Shown: piece by piece, positions 42,300-51,650 of the stretch
Layout: every line of letters starts with the position of its first letter
Numbering within the stretch: the stretch's first letter is position 1
DNA from: Bradyrhizobium lupini
GTDB taxonomy: Bacteria > Pseudomonadota > Alphaproteobacteria > Rhizobiales > Xanthobacteraceae
Length of the DNA stretch: 64,000 nt
Direction of reading: 5' to 3'
Assembly (NCBI RefSeq): GCF_040939785.1
Contig: NZ_CP162553.1
Coordinates: forward strand, 3,906,001 to 3,970,000
Translations under genes and position numbers: made by a program
Notes under the pieces: generated by a model
The model's database searches: none
What the model was told of the DNA's origin: nothing
The model's input: only the letters and a program-made list of their open reading frames with translations

Positions 42300-42803
42300 C
42301 TAATCCTGCGCCAGCGCGGAAAATTCCTTCACCACGCGCTCGTAGACCGGGCGCTTGAACGGGACGATCAGCCCGGTCAGGTTCTTCATCGGCTCCCAGC
42401 GCCAGCTCACGAACTCGGCCTTGTGACCGCCGCCGGGCTTTTCGACGTTGATCTCGCTATCCTTGCCGGTGAAGCGGACCGCGAACCATTTCTGGCGCTG
42501 ACCGCGGTAGCGGCCCTTCCAGGTGCGCCCGGCGACCGTGCGCGGAATGTCGTAAGTGAGCCAGTCCGGAACTTCGCCGAGCCGCTCAACCGAACGCACG
42601 CTGGTCTCCTCATAGAGCTCGCGCTTGGCGGCCTCCCAATTGTCCTCGCCGGGATCGACGCCGCCCTGCGGCATCTGCCAGACATGGGTGTCGTCGACAT
42701 GCTCGATGCCGCCAGCGCGGCGGCCGATGAACACCAGTCCGTCCTTGTTGAGCAACATCACGCCGACGCAGGTCCGGTAGGGCAGATCCTCGTAACGCGC
42801 CAT
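42300..42803 (-). CDS. rppH: RNA pyrophosphohydrolase RppH
   Basis: A 167-residue Nudix hydrolase with the RppH opening [41 protein letters not shown], the Nudix box ending RELYEETSV, and [14 protein letters not shown]. RppH removes pyrophosphate from 5'-triphosphorylated mRNA and starts its decay. It follows the deacetylase and ctpA genes, the order usual in Alphaproteobacteria. Of the two neighbouring Nudix genes this is the better RppH match. Confidence 0.93.
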   Translation of the reverse strand: MARYEDLPYRTCVGVMLLNKDGLVFIGRRAGGIEHVDDTHVWQMPQGGVDPGEDNWEAAKRELYEETSVRSVERLGEVPDWLTYDIPRTVAGRTWKGRYRGQRQKWFAVRFTGKDSEINVEKPGGGHKAEFVSWRWEPMKNLTGLIVPFKRPVYERVVKEFSALAQD

Positions 42804-42878
42804 TCCGCCAGACCTCTCGCATGCTGTCGGTAAGGCTTAAGCAGGCCCCGCGGGCCTGTACCATACCAATCCGTTGAT

Positions 42879-44111
42879 TTAGCTGGATTTTGATTTCAGC
42901 ATCGCGGTTGTCAATGGCACCAAAAGGATACCTCGGTCGCCCAATGTCTTGGTCCAGGCGCCGATGCGCTCGATCGAGACCGGGAGGGCGGAGGCGGTGC
43001 CCACGGCCACGCCGCGCTCGCGCGCCGCCGCTTCGAGCTTGGTCAGGGCGCGGTCGATCTCGGCCGGGGTCGGCACCGCGTCAATCGCGATATCGCCCTT
43101 GCCGAACGGCATCGCCTGGCTGCCGGCCGCTTGCGGCGCGATGCTGCGCGGCGAGGAGCCGTCGTCGAAGAAGCCGAGCCCGCGCTTGGCCGCCTCGCGG
43201 ATGATCGGCTGCATCGCCGGCTCCGTCGCGATGAAGCGGGCGCCCATGAAATTGGTGAGGCCGGCATAGCCCTGCATCCGGCTCAAATGCCAGTACAGGC
43301 GGTCCATGTTCTGGTCGGCACTCAGCGAGGTCAGCAGCGTCTGCGGTCCCGGATCGTTGTCGGGGAAGTCATAGGGCTCCATCGGGATCTGGAGGAAGAT
43401 CTCGTGGCGCTGGGCGCGGGCGCGCTCGGCGAGTTTTCCTGGATCGGACCCATAGGGCGTGAAGGCCAGCGTCACCGCCGCTGGCAACCGCATGATGGCA
43501 TCGGTGGTCTTGGCGGCGCCGACGCCGAGGCCGCCGATCAGGATCGCGACCACCGGCATCTTGGCGGCCTTGGCGCGGTCGGCATCCGCCGCATAGACGT
43601 TGAACGGCTTCAGATCCCCGGAAACCGCGGGGATCATGCCATAGCGCGATTTCTCAAGAAGTTTTGGGTCGATCCCGGCCATGACGGGCGGCGGTGCGGA
43701 GGCCGCCGCCGTCTCGCTTTTGCCGGCGGCATCGCCGCCGATCACCACGTCGTGGCGCATGCCGGTGGAACCGTCGATCATGGTGACGGTCTTCTGCTCA
43801 CCCGCCTGCTTCGGTGCGTCCTTGGTCTCTTGCTTGCTTTCCTGCTTGCTGTCCTGGCCATGGCCGGCCGCGGCCGGCTTGTCGTCGCCAGCCTTGTCTG
43901 CGGCATTGGGTTCGCGGATCGCGAGCCGTGTCATTGGCTCGCCGCCGAGCGGATCCTTGTTGAAGATGGCGAAGCCGGCAAAGGTGACCAGGAACAGTCC
44001 GAGCAGGACCGCGAGCAGCTGCATGGCCGTGAACGGCAGCCGCAGCCGACGTTTCCGGCGCGGCTTGTCCCGTCCGAGCGGGGCGCTCAGATCATCGGCC
44101 GTTTCAGTCAT
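42879..44111 (-). CDS. Divergent polysaccharide deacetylase family protein (YibQ/DUF610)
   Basis: A 410-residue protein. A basic N-terminus (RDKPRRKRRLRLPF) precedes one membrane anchor (MQLLAVLLGLFLVTFAGFAIF). A ~100-residue low-complexity linker rich in Lys, Glu and Gln follows (GQDSKQESKQETKDAPKQ), then a divergent NodB-like domain beginning VVAILIGGLGVG and containing FTPYGSDP, LQIPMEPYDFP and NFMGARF. Metal-binding residues of classical deacetylases are not obvious. It lies in the envC-ctpA operon neighbourhood, which suggests an envelope role. The start at 44111 is preferred over 44147. Confidence 0.88.
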   Translation of the reverse strand: MTETADDLSAPLGRDKPRRKRRLRLPFTAMQLLAVLLGLFLVTFAGFAIFNKDPLGGEPMTRLAIREPNAADKAGDDKPAAAGHGQDSKQESKQETKDAPKQAGEQKTVTMIDGSTGMRHDVVIGGDAAGKSETAAASAPPPVMAGIDPKLLEKSRYGMIPAVSGDLKPFNVYAADADRAKAAKMPVVAILIGGLGVGAAKTTDAIMRLPAAVTLAFTPYGSDPGKLAERARAQRHEIFLQIPMEPYDFPDNDPGPQTLLTSLSADQNMDRLYWHLSRMQGYAGLTNFMGARFIATEPAMQPIIREAAKRGLGFFDDGSSPRSIAPQAAGSQAMPFGKGDIAIDAVPTPAEIDRALTKLEAAARERGVAVGTASALPVSIERIGAWTKTLGDRGILLVPLTTAMLKSKSS

Positions 44112-44205
44112 GCGCGATCCCGAATCACTCAGCAATGACGATACCACGCCGGGGTCAAGCGGCGGCAGGCCGGGATAGGCCGGGGGATATCAGGAGTTCC
44201 AAGCA

Positions 44206-44234
44206 AAAAGGGCGGCTCCGGGAGCCGCCCTTTT
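44206..44234 (-). terminator. Rho-independent terminator after ctpA
   Basis: A 12-bp stem AAAAGGGCGGCT/AGCCGCCCTTTT with a 5-base loop, flanked by T runs on both strands. It starts 22 bases after the ctpA stop, so the deacetylase gene probably has its own promoter or depends on read-through. Confidence 0.85.
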
Positions 44235-44256
44235 CGTCAGATCGCGATGCGCCGAC

Positions 44257-45612
44257 CTAGTTCGCCGCTTTGGGCTTGTCGGTTGTGGCCTTGTCGCCGC
44301 CCGGCGTGGGCGCCGCGGACGCGCTGTTCTTGATGCCGTGGAGCAGATCGTCGGCGAGCTTGAGCGCCTTGTCGTCCTTGGCGTCCGGCGGAACGTAGGA
44401 CTGCGAGCCGGTCTTCTCGTCGCCGTCGTTCTTGAGATGGCCGCGCAGCGAAGCTTCGCCCTTGGTGTCGGTACGCGACTTCAGCTCGTCCGGCACGTCC
44501 TGCAGCACTTCGATGTCGGGCACGATGCCCTTGGCCTGGATCGACTTGCCCGACGGCGTGTAATAGCGCGCCGTGGTCAGACGCAGCGCGCCGTTGCCGG
44601 AGCCGAGCGGAATGATGGTCTGCACCGAGCCCTTGCCGAACGAGCGTGTGCCGACGATGGTCGCACGCTTGTGGTCCTGCAGCGCGCCGGCGACGATCTC
44701 CGACGCCGAAGCCGAGCCGCCGTTGACCAGCACGATGACCGGCTTGCCCTTGGTGAGGTCGCCCGTATGCGCGGTACGGCGCTGGGTCTCCTCGGCATTG
44801 CGGCCGCGGGTCGAGACGATCTCGCCCTTCTCCAGGAAGGAGTCGGAGACGGTGACCGCTTCCTCGAGCAGGCCGCCCGGGTTGTTGCGGAGGTCGATGA
44901 CGTAGCCCTTCAGCTTGTCGCCGATCTGATTCGAGAGGTTGGCGACCTCGCGCTTCAGGCCTTCGGTGGTTTGCTCGTTGAAGGTGGTGATGCGGATATA
45001 GGCGATGTCGTCGGCCTCGACGCGGGCGCGCACCGAACGGACGCGGATGTTGTCGCGCACCAGCGTGACGTCGATCGGATTGTCCTGGCCCTTGCGGATG
45101 ATCTTCAGCTTGATCTTGGTGTTGACCGGGCCGCGCATCTTCTCGACCGCCTGGTTCAGGGTCAGGCCCTGCACCGCCTCGTCGTCGAGATTGGTGATGA
45201 TGTCGTTGGCCATGACACCGGCGCGCGAGGCCGGGGTGTCGTCGATCGGCGAGACCACCTTGATCAGGCCGTCTTCCATCGTGACTTCGATGCCGAGGCC
45301 GCCGAACTCACCGCGGGTCTGCACCTGCATGTCGCGGAAGCTCTTGGCGTCCATGTAGCTCGAATGCGGATCGAGACCGGTAAGCATGCCGCTGATCGCG
45401 GATTCGATCAGCTTGGTGTCGTCGGGCTTCTCGACATAGTCCGAGCGCACGCGCTCGAACACGTCGCCGAACAAATTGAGCTGGCGATAGGTGTCCGCAG
45501 TGGCGGCTCGCGCGCTGGAGCCCATGAAGACCGCGCGCGGTTGCGTCACGAACAGCGTCAGCGCCGCACCGGTGGCCGCGCTGAGGAGGATAACTGAAGT
45601 CTTGCGCATCAT
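44257..45612 (-). CDS. ctpA: Carboxy-terminal processing protease CtpA (S41 family)
   Basis: A 451-residue exported protease. An N-terminal membrane/signal segment is followed by an S41 N-terminal region (DPHSSYMDAKSFRDMQ), a PDZ domain (IEVTMEDGLIKVVSPIDDTPA) and a catalytic domain with Ser in NGGSASASEIVAGAL and Lys in GTRSFGKGSVQT. A charged Lys/Pro-rich tail ends the protein. It overlaps envC by 4 bases (ATGA), indicating translational coupling. Family members degrade or process periplasmic proteins, including cell-wall hydrolases. Confidence 0.95.
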   Translation of the reverse strand: MMRKTSVILLSAATGAALTLFVTQPRAVFMGSSARAATADTYRQLNLFGDVFERVRSDYVEKPDDTKLIESAISGMLTGLDPHSSYMDAKSFRDMQVQTRGEFGGLGIEVTMEDGLIKVVSPIDDTPASRAGVMANDIITNLDDEAVQGLTLNQAVEKMRGPVNTKIKLKIIRKGQDNPIDVTLVRDNIRVRSVRARVEADDIAYIRITTFNEQTTEGLKREVANLSNQIGDKLKGYVIDLRNNPGGLLEEAVTVSDSFLEKGEIVSTRGRNAEETQRRTAHTGDLTKGKPVIVLVNGGSASASEIVAGALQDHKRATIVGTRSFGKGSVQTIIPLGSGNGALRLTTARYYTPSGKSIQAKGIVPDIEVLQDVPDELKSRTDTKGEASLRGHLKNDGDEKTGSQSYVPPDAKDDKALKLADDLLHGIKNSASAAPTPGGDKATTDKPKAAN

Positions 45613-46952
45613 CCGCGAACCTTCTCGCCTTCATTTGCGGCCCACCATGGGCCTGGATCGATTGGAGTGCCGTCTTTGCGGAACTCGACATAGAGCACAG
45701 GTTGACTCGCGTTCGTGGCGAGAATGGAGGCGACTTGAGAGGTCGACCCCATGGTCGCGACAGGCTCCCCCGTGAGCACGAATTGTCCGATGTTGACCGA
45801 AATGCGCTCCATCCCGGCGATCAGCACATGATACCCGCCCCCGGCATTGAGGATCAAGAGTTGTCCATAGCTGCGGAACGGGCCGGCATAGACCACCCAG
45901 CCATCACACGGCGTCGTGACCTGGGAGCCGGGCCGCGTCGCCAGCGAAATGCCCTTCTGGACCCCGCCGAGCCCGTCCGAACCGCCGAAATCCCTGATCT
46001 TGTTACCGTTAACCGGCAGAGGCAGGAGGCCCTTGGCCGCGGCGAAGGCCATCGCAGGGGTGGTGCGGGAACGATCCTTGAATGTGCCGGGGCCGGTCTT
46101 GGCGCTGGCGGCCGCGTTTGCAGCCGCCTTGGCCTCGGCCTGCTTGGCGGCCTCAGCTGCTTTCTCGGCCGCCTTGGCGGCGCTTTGCAGATCCTGCTCC
46201 ATCTTGGCGATCAGCCCCTGGAGATCGCCGACCTGTCTTGAGAGCGCAACGGCGCGCGCGTTCTCGGCGTCGAGGTCCTTTTCGCGCGACGCCTGCTGAC
46301 GCTGCCGTTCGTCGACCAGAGCCGCGAGCCGGGTCTGGTCGTTGCGCACCTTGTCGCGGTCGGAGGCAAGCTGGTCGCGCTCGGTCGCGATGGTCTTGCG
46401 CAAGGCCACGAGCTCGCCGAGCTCGCCCGCGATCTTCTCGGCACGGCCGCGCAACTCCGGCACCACGGCACCGAGCAGCATCGCCGTGCGCAGCGATTGC
46501 AGGGCATCCTCGGGCCGTACCAGAAGTGCCGGCGGCGTCCGCCTTCCGGCGCGCTGCAAGGCCGCCAGCACCTCGACGATGTCGGCGCGGCGTGAATCGA
46601 GCGAGCTGCGCATCGCCTGTTCGCGGCCGTTCAGCGATCGCAGCCGCGCTTCGGCCTCGTCGATCTTGGTCTCGACGGTGCGCACATTGGCGGCGGTGTC
46701 GATCAACTGTTGATTGAGCTGGGTGCGGTCCTGGCCGAGCGAGGTGATCTCGGCCTTGAGCTTGGCCTGCGCTTCCTCAGCGCTCTTCTTGCTGGCGCGC
46801 GCGGCTTCGAGCTCCTGCTCGCGCTGCTTGATCGCATCGGGCGCTACGGCCGCAGTCTGCGGTGCAGGCGTCTGAGCTTGCGCGAGGCTTGCGCCGGCAA
46901 CGCCGGCGATCAGCAGCAGGTTGAAAATCGGCGCTCGCATCGCTTTAAGCAA
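45609..46952 (-). CDS. envC: EnvC-like murein hydrolase activator (degenerate LytM)
   Basis: A 447-residue exported protein. The signal peptide ends ASLAQAQ, a long coiled-coil region covers about 35-270, and an Ala/Lys linker leads to a C-terminal LytM/M23 fold (GVQKGISLATRPGSQV, YAGPFRSYGQLLILN). The metal-binding histidines of active M23 peptidases are replaced: YVEFRKDG stands where active enzymes have H-x-H. It is therefore an amidase activator rather than an enzyme. It overlaps ctpA. The coiled coil is the region that binds FtsEX in E. coli. Confidence 0.92.
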   Translation of the reverse strand: MLKAMRAPIFNLLLIAGVAGASLAQAQTPAPQTAAVAPDAIKQREQELEAARASKKSAEEAQAKLKAEITSLGQDRTQLNQQLIDTAANVRTVETKIDEAEARLRSLNGREQAMRSSLDSRRADIVEVLAALQRAGRRTPPALLVRPEDALQSLRTAMLLGAVVPELRGRAEKIAGELGELVALRKTIATERDQLASDRDKVRNDQTRLAALVDERQRQQASREKDLDAENARAVALSRQVGDLQGLIAKMEQDLQSAAKAAEKAAEAAKQAEAKAAANAAASAKTGPGTFKDRSRTTPAMAFAAAKGLLPLPVNGNKIRDFGGSDGLGGVQKGISLATRPGSQVTTPCDGWVVYAGPFRSYGQLLILNAGGGYHVLIAGMERISVNIGQFVLTGEPVATMGSTSQVASILATNASQPVLYVEFRKDGTPIDPGPWWAANEGEKVRG

Positions 46953-46973
46953 AGGTGCTCGTTGTGGCGCGGA

Positions 46974-47455
46974 TCACGCGCGGTGATAGGGGTGGCCCGC
47001 CAGAATGGTGGCGGCCCGATAAAGCTGTTCCAGAAGCATGACGCGGACCATTTGATGCGGCCAGGTCGCAGAGCCGAACGCGATCACGAGCTTGGCCTTA
47101 CGGCGCAATTCGGGCGAAAGTCCGTCCGCCCCTCCGATCATGAAGATAGTATGACCGGCACCCTCGTCGCGCCAGCGCCCGAGATGCCGTGCGAATACGG
47201 TCGAATCCAGATTCTGGCCGCGCTCGTCCAGCGCCACCAGCACCGACTTTTCGGGAATATGGGCGGAGATCGCCGCGGCCTCTTCGGCCATCCGCGTCGC
47301 CGTATCGCGCGCGCGGCTTTCGGGCAATTCGTGGATGGCGAGCTCGCGGAATCGAGCTTGCGGCCGGCCTCGTCGAACCGCTCGAAATAGCGCTCGGCAA
47401 GCTCCCGTTCGGGGCCCTGCTTCAGCCGGCCCACCGCAATGACGGCTATGCGCAT
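46974..47455 (-). pseudogene. rlmH: 23S rRNA pseudouridine1915 N3-methyltransferase RlmH, frameshifted
   Basis: A SPOUT methyltransferase of 160 residues when repaired. It starts MRIAVIAVGRLKQGPERELA. The second part has LDERGQNLDSTVFA, FMIGGADGLSPELR (SAM-binding knot) and HQMVRVMLLEQLYRA. The frame breaks at about residue 34 (EAGRKL). One base is missing near 47353: a second G after CTC, in CTC-GGA-TTC, restores it. The length of 482 is one short of a multiple of three. It is probably a sequence error. It is followed by envC on the same strand. Confidence 0.92.
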
Positions 47456-47551
47456 GATATGTTCAGGGTCGCGTTTTCTGGACCGCGCGCGATCTGCGCG
47501 CGCACGACGCTAGCATGCGCGTCAGCCGATTCGAAATCGGCCAGCAGCCTC

Positions 47552-48004
47552 TCAGATCGCCTTCGCCGCCCCTGGGCCCTGCGTGTACAATCTCTCGAGA
47601 CTGTAGAACTCGCGGACCTCGGGTCTGAACACGTGCACGATCACATCGCCGGAATCGATCAGCACCCAGTCGCAATTGGGCAAGCCCTCGACGTGGATGT
47701 TCTTGATGCCGTTTTCCTTGAGGCCTTTGGCGACGTTCTCCGCGATCGCGCCGACGTGCCGGTTCACCCGGCCGGTGGTGACGATCATGTAGTCGGAGTA
47801 GGCCGATTTGCCGCGAAGGTCGATGGTCACAGTCTCTTCCGCCTTCATGTCGTCGAGGCGGGAGAGGATCAGGCTCAGCGTCTTGTCGGCGTCGGGTTGC
47901 GCCTTCAAGGCCGCAGCTTTGGTCGATGTTTTACGCGTCGGCTTGGCAACCTTGGGTAAAACAGACTTCGGTGAAGCCGTCTTGGGTGAGGCTGTCTTGG
48001 ACAA
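47552..48004 (-). CDS. rsfS: Ribosome silencing factor RsfS
   Basis: A 150-residue protein. The RsfS/Iojap core runs from TLSLILSRLDDMKAEETVTI to the C-terminus, with GKSAYSDYMIVTTGR and CDWVLIDSGDVIVHVF. It binds ribosomal protein uL14 and blocks subunit joining under starvation. The N-terminal ~38 residues are Lys/Ala/Pro/Ser-rich with a short internal duplication (TASPKTASPK). The first codon is TTG; no better ATG exists in frame upstream of the core. It lies between nadD and rlmH, the usual order. Confidence 0.92.
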   Translation of the reverse strand: MSKTASPKTASPKSVLPKVAKPTRKTSTKAAALKAQPDADKTLSLILSRLDDMKAEETVTIDLRGKSAYSDYMIVTTGRVNRHVGAIAENVAKGLKENGIKNIHVEGLPNCDWVLIDSGDVIVHVFRPEVREFYSLERLYTQGPGAAKAI

Positions 48005-48146
48005 TACAGATGTGGTCAGGGACCATTCCTTTCACTGTATCGCGAACGCCGAATCCGGCGCCCACTGGTTACACTACATCATGTGGGGTTAAGGGTTTCA
48101 ATATGCCAGAGAGCCCGAAGACCGCATGGCGTTCGCACAATCTGAC

Positions 48147-48791
48147 TCACTTCGTACCTTTCCAGCTTCCGTCCGGGTTCCGTAAGCCGGTCGACGAGAG
48201 ATTCAGCTTCATTCCGGTCAGGAACACCCAGGCTGGCGCGGGCCGGTCCGCGAGCAAGGCGGCCTCATTCTCCGGCATCCGATAGCGCCTGAGCGCCTGG
48301 GCGGCGGGAGAGGCGAGGGCGCGAAAACTCTGCGGCGGACGGTCGATGACCGCGATCGGCACCTGGTCGGCGATGCGCCGCCAGTGCTGCCAACGATGGA
48401 ATTGAGCGAGGTTGTCGGCGCCCATGATCCAGACAAAGCGCAAGCCCGAGAGGCGGCGGCGCAAGGTGTTGATCGTATCGATGGTATAGCGCGTGCGAAT
48501 GACGGATTCGAGACAGCTCACCTCGATCCTGGGATCGTCGGCCATTTCGCGCGCCGCCTGCATGCGCGCGCCGAGCTCATGCAGCGCGCCGTTCTCCTTC
48601 AGCGGATTGCCTGGCGTCACCAGCCACCACACGCGATCGAGCTGGAGTCGTTTCAGCGCGAACTGGCTGATCGCGCGATGGGCCTGGTGCGGCGGGTTGA
48701 ACGAGCCGCCGAGCAGGCCGATGCGCATGCCCGAGGTATGGGTCGGTATGGCCTGCGCGAAGAAACGTGGCGCGACGAAATTGTTGCTCAA
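48147..48791 (-). CDS. nadD: Nicotinate-nucleotide adenylyltransferase NadD
   Basis: A nucleotidyl transferase that makes deamido-NAD from nicotinate mononucleotide and ATP. Motif I is [20 protein letters not shown], followed by [12 protein letters not shown] and the C-terminal SSTGLR (SxTxxR). TTG at 48791 gives an N-terminal extension [18 protein letters not shown], as seen in relatives; ATG 48728 directly before RIGLLGG is the alternative. The end of proA lies 21 bases upstream of the TTG. The apparent in-frame fusion with proA is an artefact of the proA frameshift. Confidence 0.92.
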   Translation of the reverse strand: MSNNFVAPRFFAQAIPTHTSGMRIGLLGGSFNPPHQAHRAISQFALKRLQLDRVWWLVTPGNPLKENGALHELGARMQAAREMADDPRIEVSCLESVIRTRYTIDTINTLRRRLSGLRFVWIMGADNLAQFHRWQHWRRIADQVPIAVIDRPPQSFRALASPAAQALRRYRMPENEAALLADRPAPAWVFLTGMKLNLSSTGLRNPDGSWKGTK

Positions 48792-48811
48792 TGCCCCGCG
48801 CCCTGCGTCGT

Positions 48812-50106
48812 CTACGGCCGCGTCTGCCCGGTGCCGTGAACGCGATATTTGAAGCTCGTCAGCTGCTCGGCGCCAACCGGGCCGCGGGCGTGGAATCTGC
48901 CGGTGGCAATGCCGATCTCGGCACCGAAGCCGAACTCGCCGCCGTCGGCGAACTGCGTCGAGGCGTTGTGCAGCACGATCGCGGAATCGACCTCGCTCAG
49001 GAATTTTTTTCGCAGCGGTCTCGTCGGCGCTCACGATCGCATCGGTATGGTGCGAACCGTGATTTTGGATATGCGCGATCGCGCCGTCGACGCCGTTCAC
49101 CACCTTCGCTGCGATGATCGCATCGAGATATTCGGTGTCCCAATCGTCCGCGCTCGCGGGTTTGACGCGCGCATCGATCTTTTGCACGGCGTCGTCGCCA
49201 CGCACTTCGCAGCCGGCCTCGATTAGCATCTCAACCAGCGGCTTGAGGTTTTTACCGGCTGCGGCGCGATCGACCAGCAGCGTCTCGGCGGCGCCGCAGA
49301 CGCCGGTGCGGCGCATCTTGGCGTTGAGCACGATCGATTTCGCCATGGCGAGGTCGGCGCTGCCGTCGACGTAAATGTGGTTGACGCCTTCGAGATGCGC
49401 GAACACCGGCACGCGCGCTTCCTGCTCGACGCGCGCGACGAGGCTCTTGCCTCCGCGCGGCACGATCACGTCGATGGCGCCATTCAATCCCGACAGCATC
49501 TGGCCTACCGCCGCGCGGTCGCGCGTCGGCACCAGCGTGATGGCAGCCTCGGGAAGGCCCGCTTCGCGCAGGCCCTGCACCAGGCAGTCATGGATCGCGC
49601 GGCAGGAGCGGAAACTGTCGGAGCCGCCGCGGAGGATCACGGCATTGCCCGACTTCAGGCACAGCACACCGGCGTCCGCCGCAACGTTCGGCCGGCTCTC
49701 GAAGATCACGCCGACGACGCCGAGCGGCACGCGCACGCGCTCGATGGTCATGCCGTTCGGCCGTTGCCAGCTCTCGGTGACGATGCCGACGGGATCGGCA
49801 ATGCCGCGCACGATGCCGATGCCCTCGGCCATGCCCTCCACCCGCGCCGGCGTCAGCGTCAGGCGGTCGATGAAGGACGAGGTGGCGTTGCCGGAGGCGC
49901 GGGCCTCGGTGACGTCCTCGGCATTGGCGGCGAGGATCGCAGCTGAATTGTTGCGGATCGCCCGCGCCATGGCCTCGAGCGCCCGGTTCTTCTGCTCCGG
50001 CGGCGCCAGCGCCAGCCACGCGCGGCAGCGCGGGCACGGGTACCGAGATCGGTCATCAGCGCCTGAAGATCGGCATTGCCGTCGACGGCTTTGAGGGGGC
50101 GGCCAT
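48812..50106 (-). pseudogene. proA: Gamma-glutamyl phosphate reductase ProA, three frameshifts
   Basis: The second step of proline synthesis, 431 residues when repaired. The catalytic Cys is in [12 protein letters not shown], and [20 protein letters not shown] and [12 protein letters not shown] are conserved. Three indels are needed: a missing C in the run after ATGGCCGCC (50095-50099), a missing T at about 50033-50035 (GCGCGTG-T-GCTGG), and an extra A in the A7 run (plus-strand T7 at 49004-49010) before LSEVDSAI. Net length is one short of a multiple of three, as expected. Three independent errors in one essential gene point to sequence quality. The repaired C-terminus ends TGQTRP. Confidence 0.92.
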
Positions 50107-50228
50107 GGGAGTTTCAACCTTCTGCTAAGGCAGTGTCCTAGCACGGAAATCCCGCTTTTGCGAAGGGCGGGGCGGGTATGGCTGGTCTCCCGGTGTTGTG
50201 CCACCTCGGCCACTGGCCCAGCTCCGAC

Positions 50229-50313
50229 GTCATGGCCGGGCTTGTCCCGGCCATCCACGCCTTGCCGCCAGCAAGAAAGAACGTGGATGCCCGCGATAAG
50301 CCCGGGCATGACG
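50229..50313. repeat. Palindromic intergenic repeat, type B (copy 1)
   Basis: The left arm is GTCATGGCCGGGCTTGTCCC...GGCCATCCACG and the right arm is CGTGGATGCCCGCG...AAGCCCGGGCATGACGG. Outer and inner arms both pair. It lies between proB and proA. A second complete copy is at 52641-52726 and a degenerate one at 36769-36852. Confidence 0.88.
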
Positions 50314-50333
50314 GTTTGGGCGTCTGTCGGCCC

Positions 50334-51455
50334 TTACCCGCCCACCACCAGATCATCCCGGTGGATCATCTCGGACCGCCCGCTGATGCCGAGGATGGCC
50401 ATGACATCCGGGGAGGAGCGGCCCTTGATCCGCTCGGCATCGTCGGCGTCGTAGGCGATCAGGCCGCGGCCGACCTCGCTGGTGTCGGGGCCGCGCACGA
50501 TCACGGCGTCGCCGCGGGCGAACTGGCCCTCGACCTTGATCACGCCGGCCGGCAGCAGGCTGGCGCCGGCGCGCAGGGCCGCGACCGCGCCGGCGTCGAT
50601 CGTCAGCGTACCCTTCGGCTCAAGCGAGCCCGCGATCCAGCGTTTTCGCGAGGTGATGGGATTGGCCGGCGTCAGGAACCAGGTGCAGCGGCCGCCATCG
50701 GCGATCGCCTGCAACGGATGCTCGATCTTGCCCGAGGCGATCAGCATATGCGTGCCGCCGGTGGTCGCGATCTTGGCGGCTTCGACCTTGGTGCGCATGC
50801 CGCCGCGCGACAGCTCGGACTCGGCGTCGCCTGCCACAGCCTCGATCTCGGAGGAGATGCTGTCGACGACGGGAATGAGCTTGGCGTTCGGGTTGTTCTT
50901 CGGCGGGGCGTCGTAGAGCCCGTCGATGTCGGACAGCAGCACCAGCAGGTCGGCGCTCGCCATCGTGGCGACGCGCGCGGCGAGGCGGTCGTTGTCGCCG
51001 TAGCGGATCTCGTTGGTGGCGACCGTGTCGTTCTCGTTGATCACGGGGATCGCGCGCCACTCCAGCAGCTTGCCGATAGTGGAGCGCGCGTTGAGATAGC
51101 GGCGGCGCTCCTCGGTGTCCTGCAGCGTCACCAGGATCTGGCCGGCGCCGATGCCGTGGGCGCCAAGCACCTCCGACCAGATGCGGGCGAGCGCGATCTG
51201 ACCGACGGCGGCGGCTGCCTGACTCTCCTCCAGCTTCAGCGGGCCGCGCGGCAATTTCAGGCGGCTGCGGCCGAGCGCGATCGAGCCGGAGGAGACGACG
51301 AGCACGTCACGCCCCTCGCGATGCAGCTTGGCCATGTCGTCGGCGAGCGCGGCAAGCCAGGACGCGCGCACCTCGCCCTTGTCGGAATCGACCAGCAGCG
51401 CGGAGCCGACCTTGACGACGATGCGGCGGAATTGACTGAGTTCGGGGCTGGCCAT
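50334..51455 (-). CDS. proB: Glutamate 5-kinase ProB
   Basis: A 373-residue kinase for the first step of proline synthesis. The amino-acid kinase domain begins [14 protein letters not shown] and includes [28 protein letters not shown] and [16 protein letters not shown]-terminal PUA domain follows (about 285-373, [16 protein letters not shown]). The start MASPELSQF at 51455 is preferred; an in-frame ATG 13 codons upstream is not conserved-looking. In this order obgE usually precedes proB directly; here a binding-protein gene and a sulfatase lie between them. Confidence 0.95.
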   Translation of the reverse strand: MASPELSQFRRIVVKVGSALLVDSDKGEVRASWLAALADDMAKLHREGRDVLVVSSGSIALGRSRLKLPRGPLKLEESQAAAAVGQIALARIWSEVLGAHGIGAGQILVTLQDTEERRRYLNARSTIGKLLEWRAIPVINENDTVATNEIRYGDNDRLAARVATMASADLLVLLSDIDGLYDAPPKNNPNAKLIPVVDSISSEIEAVAGDAESELSRGGMRTKVEAAKIATTGGTHMLIASGKIEHPLQAIADGGRCTWFLTPANPITSRKRWIAGSLEPKGTLTIDAGAVAALRAGASLLPAGVIKVEGQFARGDAVIVRGPDTSEVGRGLIAYDADDAERIKGRSSPDVMAILGISGRSEMIHRDDLVVGG

Positions 51456-51650
51456 GTGTGCAAGTGCTGGCGCGTGTGACGGATTGCTCTGCATCGGACA
51501 CGGCGGAGCGAGAGCGGCGCCGATGAGGCCCTGCTTTTGCAGCAGGACGATGGCCCGCGCAAGGCGCCGGCATGCTAAAGGATGAACGCCGGGTTGCCCC
51601 GGGCGGCCGTCCGGCTCTCATGCTGCCAACCATAACGGTGGAGGAAACCC

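Noticed and set aside
48147..50309. A ProA-NadD fusion protein of about 720 residues
   Set aside because: The continuous frame arises only because of the extra A in proA. The C-terminal 80 residues of ProA are present in another frame, and the nadD motifs begin after the proA stop.
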